Below, in pieces: positions 1 through 5,300 of a stretch of 6,562 nt of DNA. The notes below the pieces were generated by a model. That model did no database searches and was not told the DNA's origin. It saw only the letters and a program-made list of their open reading frames with translations. The stretch covers positions 1-6,562 of the forward strand of contig JBDSTZ010000225.1 in the NCBI GenBank assembly GCA_039927975.1, in the 5' to 3' direction. Position 1 is the first letter of the stretch. Each line of letters starts with the position of its first letter. Position numbers and translations under genes: made by a program. Source of the stretch: JBDSTZ01 sp039927975 (GTDB lineage: Bacteria > Pseudomonadota > Gammaproteobacteria > Burkholderiales > Burkholderiaceae_D).

Positions 1-1247
1 TAGAAGTCGACGATGTCCTGGTCGTCGCGGTTCATGAAATCGACCTTGACACCCTTGATGCCCCAGCGCGCGTAGGTGTCGAGCACCTCGTCCATGCGCG
101 CCGCCACATGCGCCCAGTGGGCCCACAGCAGCAGGTCCACTTTCTTCGCGGCCGCGTAGCGCACCAGTTCCGCGATGTCGATGCCGTCGACGGCGCGGGT
201 GATGTCGGCGCCCGGCAGCGCGACCCAGGGCGCGGCAGTGTTCGACCCCACCGACCAGCCGGCGTCGATCACGTAATAAGCAAAGCCGCTGGCGGCGGCG
301 AAATCGATGAAGCGTTTGTAGCTGTCCATGTTCGGCTTCATGCCGGCCAGGGGACCGGACCACCAGTCCCATGCCGCCTTGCCCGGCTTGACCCAGCTGA
401 AGTCGCCCGTCGGCGCGGGATTGAGGTTGCCGACCAGCTGGGAAGCAATCAGGTCGCCGGCGCGGTTGCCCAGCATGACCGCGCGCCAGGCTGTCGTCAG
501 GCCGGCCCGCGAGACGAATGCCGGCCCTTCACGCTTGAGCACCGCCGACAGCCGCACCCGCAATGCATCGCCCTCGCGCCACAGCGAGGCGCCGGTGTAG
601 CCATTCAAGTTGGCCTGGGTGATCGCGTACGCGGTGTCGCCCGTCGGTGTGCTGCACACCACCGGTACGTCGTATCCGAGACCTTCGCGCATCGTTGACA
701 CCTTCATGCGTTCGAACGGGACTTCGTGCGCGCCATCGGCGACCGAGACCAGGCACTCGGGGTCGCCCGCCGGCACGAACGCGGTCCGTTCGCCGCGCAG
801 GCGCACCGGCTCGGCGCTGCCGATGCGGTAGCGGAAGGCGACGCCGTCGTCGTAGGCGCGCACGTCGAGCAGCAGGCGCCGGCGCGCCGCGCCCTTTTCG
901 CGGAACACCAGCGTGGCGCCGCGATAATGGTCGCGCGCCGTCGCCGCTTTGGTGGCCACCAGCGCGATGCTGCGGTCGACCTTGACGTCGTCGCGCCGCT
1001 CCAGCGCGAGCGGACCGAAATCGGCCGCGCCATCAAGCTCGAGTCCGAGCGGCGATGGGGCGATGACGGTGCGGCCGTTGTGCGAGATGGTGAAGCGCGA
1101 GGCATCGCGCTCGACGCTGATCGCGACGCGTCCATCGGGCGAGGAGACGGTCGCCGGCGCGGTCACGGTCGCGGCGGAGGCCCATGCGGCAGGCAGCAGG
1201 ACGGTCGCGGCGGCTGCCGCAATCATCGTCAACATTGGTTTATTCAT
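1..1247 (-). CDS. GH97 family glycoside hydrolase, N-terminal part (cut by left window edge)
   Basis: Secreted or periplasmic exo-acting glycosidase of family GH97, whose known members are mainly alpha-glucosidases (SusB type) and alpha-galactosidases. The frame is open without a stop for 415 codons from the ATG at 1247 to the edge; full GH97 proteins are usually about 650-750 aa, so roughly 60% is here. Residues 1-25 form a signal peptide ending in AWASA. Residues about 30-280 fit the GH97 N-terminal beta-super-sandwich, with the SPDGRVAISV and SPLGLELDG motifs. The catalytic barrel begins near W285 with VKPGKAAWDWW, followed by VIDAGW (326-331), LLWAHW (373-378) and GVKVDFMNRDDQ (399-410). 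From memory of the family, the Asp of KVDF (D403) corresponds to the nucleophile of retaining GH97 enzymes (Asp415 of BtGal97b), so a retaining enzyme is more likely than an inverting SusB-like one. The acid/base region lies outside the window. No strong Shine-Dalgarno precedes 1247; it is chosen because it gives the complete signal peptide. ATG 1235 (M5) is a possible alternative. A terminator separates it from the upstream operon. Confidence 0.93.
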   Translation of the reverse strand, partial: MNKPMLTMIAAAAATVLLPAAWASAATVTAPATVSSPDGRVAISVERDASRFTISHNGRTVIAPSPLGLELDGAADFGPLALERRDDVKVDRSIALVATKAATARDHYRGATLVFREKGAARRRLLLDVRAYDDGVAFRYRIGSAEPVRLRGERTAFVPAGDPECLVSVADGAHEVPFERMKVSTMREGLGYDVPVVCSTPTGDTAYAITQANLNGYTGASLWREGDALRVRLSAVLKREGPAFVSRAGLTTAWRAVMLGNRAGDLIASQLVGNLNPAPTGDFSWVKPGKAAWDWWSGPLAGMKPNMDSYKRFIDFAAASGFAYYVIDAGWSVGSNTAAPWVALPGADITRAVDGIDIAELVRYAAAKKVDLLLWAHWAHVAARMDEVLDTYARWGIKGVKVDFMNRDDQDIVDF

Positions 1248-1278
1248 TTTGTCGTGTCTAAAAATTATCATCAAAACG

Positions 1279-1292
1279 CGATGTCCACATCG
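1279..1292. promoter_or_regulatory. Palindrome CGATGT-N2-ACATCG upstream of GH97, possible operator
   Basis: This is a perfect 6-2-6 inverted repeat, 32 bp upstream of the GH97 start codon. On the minus strand, GATAAT (1269-1264) lies just downstream and resembles a sigma70 -10 box; 17 bp upstream of it the -35 position would fall on this palindrome. That arrangement would suit a transcription-factor site controlling GH97, as is common for carbohydrate genes. The regulator is not identified, and a 12-bp match can occur by chance. Confidence 0.3.
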
Positions 1293-1334
1293 GCGGCAAC
1301 GCGCAAGCTGCGCACGGGCTTTGTTGGGGTTCCC

Positions 1335-1380
1335 GAAAAACGCCCTCAAGCTCGGCCTGTCAATAATACCTTTATATATA
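1335..1380 (-). promoter_or_regulatory. Candidate GH97 promoter: AT-rich element plus TTGACA -35
   Basis: Immediately after the terminator the minus strand has an AT-rich run (1380-1364, containing TATATATAAA) followed by a consensus TTGACA at 1363-1358. Seventeen bases downstream the -10 position is TTTTTC (1340-1335), a poor match, so this promoter would be weak or activator-dependent. An alternative -10, GATAAT, lies at 1269-1264 without a recognisable -35. GH97 needs its own promoter because of the upstream terminator, but its exact position is not settled by the sequence. Confidence 0.3.
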
Positions 1381-1397
1381 AAAAACCAAACCACGCG

Positions 1398-1423
1398 AAA
1401 AAAAGGCACGAATGATTCGTGCC
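1398..1423 (-). terminator. Rho-independent terminator of the lyase-like/PEP-CTERM operon
   Basis: On the minus strand there is a perfect 8-bp stem GGCACGAA/TTCGTGCC with a 3-nt loop (1423-1405), followed directly by seven T residues (1404-1398). This is a textbook intrinsic terminator pointing toward lower coordinates. It lies 217 bp past the PEP-CTERM stop codon and 150 bp before the GH97 start, so it ends the upstream operon and separates it from GH97. On the plus strand there is no T run after the stem, so it is one-directional. Confidence 0.9.
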
Positions 1424-1587
1424 GGAGCGGACTGCGAGGACGACCAGACCGCGCGCGCCGATGACGCGCCGTTATCGATATCGGATCATAGTGCACTGGC
1501 CGGGTGCGCGTCCATCAATTTTTTTGCCCCCCCACCGTGATGGCGAAGTGCCGCTTGACGCGCAATGCCGCCGCCGGCTGGCGCCGC

Positions 1588-1607
1588 CATGGCCAGCGGC
1601 GGCCATG
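1588..1607. repeat. Inverted repeat CATGGCC / GGCCATG in the 3' UTR
   Basis: A 7-bp perfect inverted repeat (1588-1594 and 1601-1607) with a 6-nt loop lies 34 bp downstream of the PEP-CTERM stop. It would form a stable RNA hairpin, but no T run follows on either strand, so it is not a standard intrinsic terminator. It could be a 3'-end stability hairpin or simply a by-product of GC-rich sequence. Confidence 0.4.
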
Positions 1608-1640
1608 ACGCGCCATCCCGCGGCGACAAGCGCTCGCGTT

Positions 1641-2306
1641 TTATGCCGCCGCCCCAAGCCGTGGTCGGGCTTCGCGCCTGCGCCCTGCCAGCGCCAGGCC
1701 GGCCAGCCCGATGCCCATCAGCGCCAACAGTCCAGGTTCCGGGATCACCGTCACCGCCGGGTCGGCGATCGCGAATTCGAGCCGGCCATCCATGCCCGTC
1801 ATCGCGGCCGGCGCCCAGGTGAAGTCGACCAGCGCACCGGTCACCGGACTGTAATGGCCAAGCAGTGTCCTGCCGTCGCTGCCGAACGCCGCCACGCTGA
1901 ACACCGAGAAGAAAAAGGCGTTCGGATCGAACCCGCCTTCAAAGGCGAGGTCGAACGAGAGCGGGCCGCCGAAATCGACCGACTGGAACAGGTCGTTGAG
2001 GGTGTCGCTGCGGAACTGCCAGCCGCCCGACACCGCCGCCACGCCTTCCGATTCGATCGTCGGCGCGCTCTGGAAGCCGACCAGCTTCGTCAGCGTCACC
2101 GTCGCCAGCGACGGGAAGTAGTTGGCGCCGAGGTTCATGTCGATGAAGCCGCTGTCCACGCCGAACGAGGCCGTGTCGATCGTCACATGGACCAGGCTGG
2201 CCGAAGCCATGCCGCTGGCCGTGGTCAGCGCCAGCGCCAGCGCCGTGCGGCGCAGGAGGGAAACCACTTTGTTGTTCATTGGTTTACGCAGGATGAAGTT
2301 ATACAT
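1641..2306 (-). CDS. Short PEP-CTERM sorting-domain protein, NF038129-like
   Basis: Predicted 221-aa exported protein carrying a C-terminal exosortase sorting signal. From the ATG at 2306: residues 1-36 are a signal peptide with a basic n-region, a hydrophobic core (ALALALTTA) and an ASA cleavage site. The mature part opens with LVHVTIDTASFG, followed by Phe/Gly/Asp-rich beta-type sequence. The C-terminus has the signature PEP motif (189-191), a hydrophobic helix (192-208) and an RRR cluster (209-211), then an unusually long tail of ten residues. PEP-CTERM proteins are processed by exosortase (EpsH/XrtA type) and are linked to exopolysaccharide production. The VTIDTAS opening and overall pattern resemble the short NF038129 family common in Oxalobacteraceae, though this is from memory. 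Start choice: AAGGA at 2318-2314 lies 7 nt before ATG 2306, while ATG 2330 overlaps the previous gene and ATG 2279 (MNNKVV) lacks a Shine-Dalgarno. Biochemical function is unknown. Confidence 0.88.
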   Translation of the reverse strand: MYNFILRKPMNNKVVSLLRRTALALALTTASGMASASLVHVTIDTASFGVDSGFIDMNLGANYFPSLATVTLTKLVGFQSAPTIESEGVAAVSGGWQFRSDTLNDLFQSVDFGGPLSFDLAFEGGFDPNAFFFSVFSVAAFGSDGRTLLGHYSPVTGALVDFTWAPAAMTGMDGRLEFAIADPAVTVIPEPGLLALMGIGLAGLALAGRRREARPRLGAAA

Positions 2307-2313
2307 GTTGAAG

Positions 2314-2318
2314 TCCTT
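2314..2318 (-). promoter_or_regulatory. Ribosome binding site overlapping the upstream stop codon
   Basis: The minus strand reads TTTAAGGACTTCAACATG here. The TAA stop of the large gene (2319-2317) shares bases with the AAGGA Shine-Dalgarno of the PEP-CTERM gene, and 10 nt separate stop and start. This fixes 2306 as the start and indicates translational coupling: ribosomes ending the large protein are positioned to start the small one. Confidence 0.8.
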
Positions 2319-5300
2319 AAAGATCGCCACGGAAAAACTGCGTCGCGTAGCCGATGGGGACGCGGTTGGGGTTCGAAAACACGAGGTTCACCGTCACCGA
2401 CGCGCCGGCCGCAAGCACGCCGGACAGGCCGACGTACGGCGCGCCGCTGCCATCGACGCCGGTCGCGTTGTCGAGCACCAGGCCGCTGGCCATGTTGCTC
2501 AGCTTGAGTTTCAGGGGACCTTCGAGCGGTGCGCCGCTCGTGTTGGTGATGATGACGCCGCCCGTATATTTGCCGGTGGCGCGGTTCAGGGTGGCGCTCT
2601 TTTGCGTCATTTGCACACTGGCGCCCAGGTCGACCGGGCCGATGTTGATCGCCAGCGTGCGCGCCGCCTCCACATTGCCCGCCTGGTCCACACTCCAGTA
2701 GCTCACGGTGTGGCTGCCCTTGGCACTCAGCGCCACGGCGCCGCCGCTTTGCTGGGCGCCGCCGTCGACCTTGTAGTAGCTGGTCGCGCCGGAGGCATCG
2801 ACGGCGGCCAGGTTCACCGTCACGTCGCCCTTGAACCAGCCACTGGCCGGCATGGCCGGGTTGGTGGTGGCGGTCGTGACAGGCGCGGCCACGTCGGCCG
2901 CGTGCAGCGAGCCGTGCAAGCGCACTTCGGCCATGTTGCCGCACCAGCTATTGGCATTGATGATGCGGACGTAGCGATACGGCACGGCGCTGCCCACCGC
3001 GAAGGTTTGCCAGTCGGCGATGCCGGCGGCCTGGTTGGTGAGGTTGGTGAAGGTCGTGCCGTCGTTGGAACCCTGGAACACGATGCCCTTGGCCCGGCCG
3101 AGCTGGTCCTGGCGCGCCAACAGTTCGATGCTCGACAGGTTGACCTGGTTGCCATTCTTGAAGTCGAACACGACATAGCCGCCCACGCAGGAGCTGCTGC
3201 CAAGACGGAAATCCGAGGCCGAGCCGATGTTGCTGTCAAACAGGCTGTCGACGATCGCCTTGGTGGTCGCCGCAGTGCGGCCGGTGCTCGAATCGATCAA
3301 GGTCGCCACCGTGGTGACGTTGCGGATCAGGTCCGCCTCGTCCACCAGGTAGAGTCCGCTGCCGTCGGTGGTGGCCGTGTTCGGAAAGCCCGCCGTACCG
3401 TCCTGCTGCTTGTAGTTGACGGTGTAGCCGACATTGCCCGGCGCCGCCCCTTGCGGCACGGTGGCGGTGGCCGTGAAGTTGATGTTGTCGGTCGTCGTCA
3501 CCGCCGCCGCCTGGCCGGCGATGGTGACGGCGACCGCGTTGATCGGGGCCTTGGCGACGAACTTCAGCGTCACCGGCGCGCCGGGAACGATGCGCTTGTT
3601 CTGCGACACGGCCGGGCTCAGCGTTTGCGTCGTCGACAGCGAGGCCGAGGCGATCTGCAGGCTCGACTTGGTGACGCCGTACAGGCGCAATTCCGCCATA
3701 TTGCCGAACCACTGGTTGCCGTTGATGACGCGCAGGTAGCGGTACGGTGTCGGGTTGGCGACCGTCAGCGTCTGCCACTCGACCGTGTTGCCGGCCGCGT
3801 TGGTGATGTTGTCCCAGGTGCTGTTGTCGTTCGAGCCCTGGACGATGGCGCCGTTGATGCGCGAGGCGTACTGGTCCTGGCGGGCGATCATTTCCACACG
3901 CGACAGGTTGACGGTGCCGCCGTTGCGGAAGTCGAACTCGACCCAGCTGCCGTTGCCGCTGCCGTTGAGGCGGTAGTCGGGCACCGAGACGAGGTTGGCG
4001 TCGAACAGCAGGTTGGCGGTGCTGGTCGCGTCGACGGCGTTGCGGCCGTTCGAATCGGTGACGCTGGCGATGCTGGTGACGTTGTTGATCAGGTTGCTCT
4101 GGTCGGAGATGTTGAGCGCACTGTTATCCGTCGTGAAGATGGCCGGTTCGGCGTTGACACCGGCGGCCGTCTTGTAGTTGAGCACGAAGTTCACCTTGCC
4201 GGCCGGCGCCGCCGCGCTGACCACCCAGTTGGCGGTCCAGTTCAGGTTGTCCGTCGTGGTGACGGTCGCCGGCTGGCCCTGGATGGTGGCCACCACGCTG
4301 TTGATCGGCTCGGTCGAGACGAAGTTCAGCTTGACCGTGTCGCCGTTGATGACGCGGCTCCTGAGCGCCTGCGGCGAGGCCAGGCCGACCGTGGCGATCT
4401 TGTTGAGCGTCGGATAGCGCGTGCCGAAGATGCGCAACTCGGACATCTGCAGAATCGCCACCGGCTGGTAAGGCGGCACGTAAGGGTCGATCATCTGCAT
4501 CCGCAGGAAGCGGAATTGGGCGTTCTTCAGCTCGTCGGCGACCGGCATGTCCTGCATCGCGTCGGTGCGGATGCTCAGGCCCGGGGTCAGGCGGGTCCAG
4601 TTCTCCTTGTCGTTCGAACCGAACATGGCCACGCCGCCGGTGCGCTCCGGAAACGCGTTGATGGTGCGGGTCTTGAAGTCATTCGCCGAGATTTTGAAAT
4701 TCGGGCCGAAATCCATCGTGAAGGTCAGGTTCGGACCGAAACCGGTGGCGCTATCCTGGTTGTTGTCGACCAGCACGCTCGGCGGCGAGCCGAGGTCCGA
4801 GCTGACCAGCATGTTGCTGAAATCGAGGCTGCCGTCGGCCAGCAGCGGGTTCACTTCCCGCAGGCCGGCCGCGGCGCTGCGCAAGGTCGCCAGCTTCTGG
4901 AAGTAGACGTCGTCGCTGGCGCTGCCGATCACGCTCATCATGTCGGCGTAGGCGGCGTTGTAGGCCGGCAGGGTCGACTCGACATACGCGGTGCCGGCCT
5001 TGTAGGGCGCGCTGGCGCGGCCGACGGCGGCCTGGCGGTCGGCGTCGACGACGAACGTGACTTTCTTGACGGTCACGGTGGTGCCGTCGGAGACCTCGAC
5101 AAAGAAGCTGAAGGTGCCGGCCTGGGCGGGCTTCCACGAAAACGCCCCGGTGGCCGCGTTGAAGGTGGCGCCGGGCGGCAGTTGCTCGACCTCGTAGCTG
5201 AGCGATTCGCCGGCGCCCGGGTCGGTGGCCGAGAAATCGAGATTGCTCGTCTGCGTGGTGCCGGCATAGCTGTAGAAGGTCTGATCGGCCGCGCCCATGC

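Larger units (their letters stand above)
1248..1640. other. Intergenic region between PEP-CTERM gene and GH97 gene
   Basis: This 393-bp stretch has no convincing gene. Read on the minus strand it holds first a roughly 217-nt 3' untranslated region of the PEP-CTERM operon (1640-1424), then a strong intrinsic terminator (1423-1398), then about 150 bp of leader and promoter for the GH97 gene (1397-1248). The part around 1362-1404 is strikingly AT-rich against a GC-rich background, which suits a promoter with an upstream AT element. A T7-G-C7 homopolymer pair lies at 1519-1533 and a CATGGCC/GGCCATG inverted repeat at 1588-1607. No tRNA-like or riboswitch-like fold was recognised. Confidence 0.8.

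Noticed and set aside
704..1135. Minus-strand 143-codon frame inside the GH97 gene
   Set aside because: It is an out-of-frame shadow with Ser/Arg/Ala-rich low-complexity translation, fully overlapped by the GH97 frame.
108..1464. Long plus-strand open frames opposite the GH97 gene
   Set aside because: They are Arg/Ala/Pro/His-rich antisense frames typical of high-GC coding DNA. The minus-strand frame encodes a clear GH97 protein with a signal peptide.
1519..1533. T7-G-C7 tract as a terminator or phase-variable switch
   Set aside because: No adjoining stable stem fits a terminator, and it lies in no coding frame or defined promoter, so phase variation is unsupported.
1472..1657. Minus-strand 61-codon frame in the 3' UTR
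   Set aside because: It overlaps the PEP-CTERM stop region, has a low-complexity basic translation, no family resemblance and no supported ribosome binding site.
2279..2330. Alternative PEP-CTERM starts at 2330 or 2279
   Set aside because: 2330 lies inside the upstream coding region and before the Shine-Dalgarno. 2279 gives a neater signal peptide but has no Shine-Dalgarno. 2306 has AAGGA at good spacing.
1419..2507. Plus-strand 362-codon open frame
   Set aside because: It is antisense to the PEP-CTERM gene and the end of the large gene. Its product is Arg/His-rich with no recognisable domain and no Shine-Dalgarno, and its start lies in the terminator hairpin.
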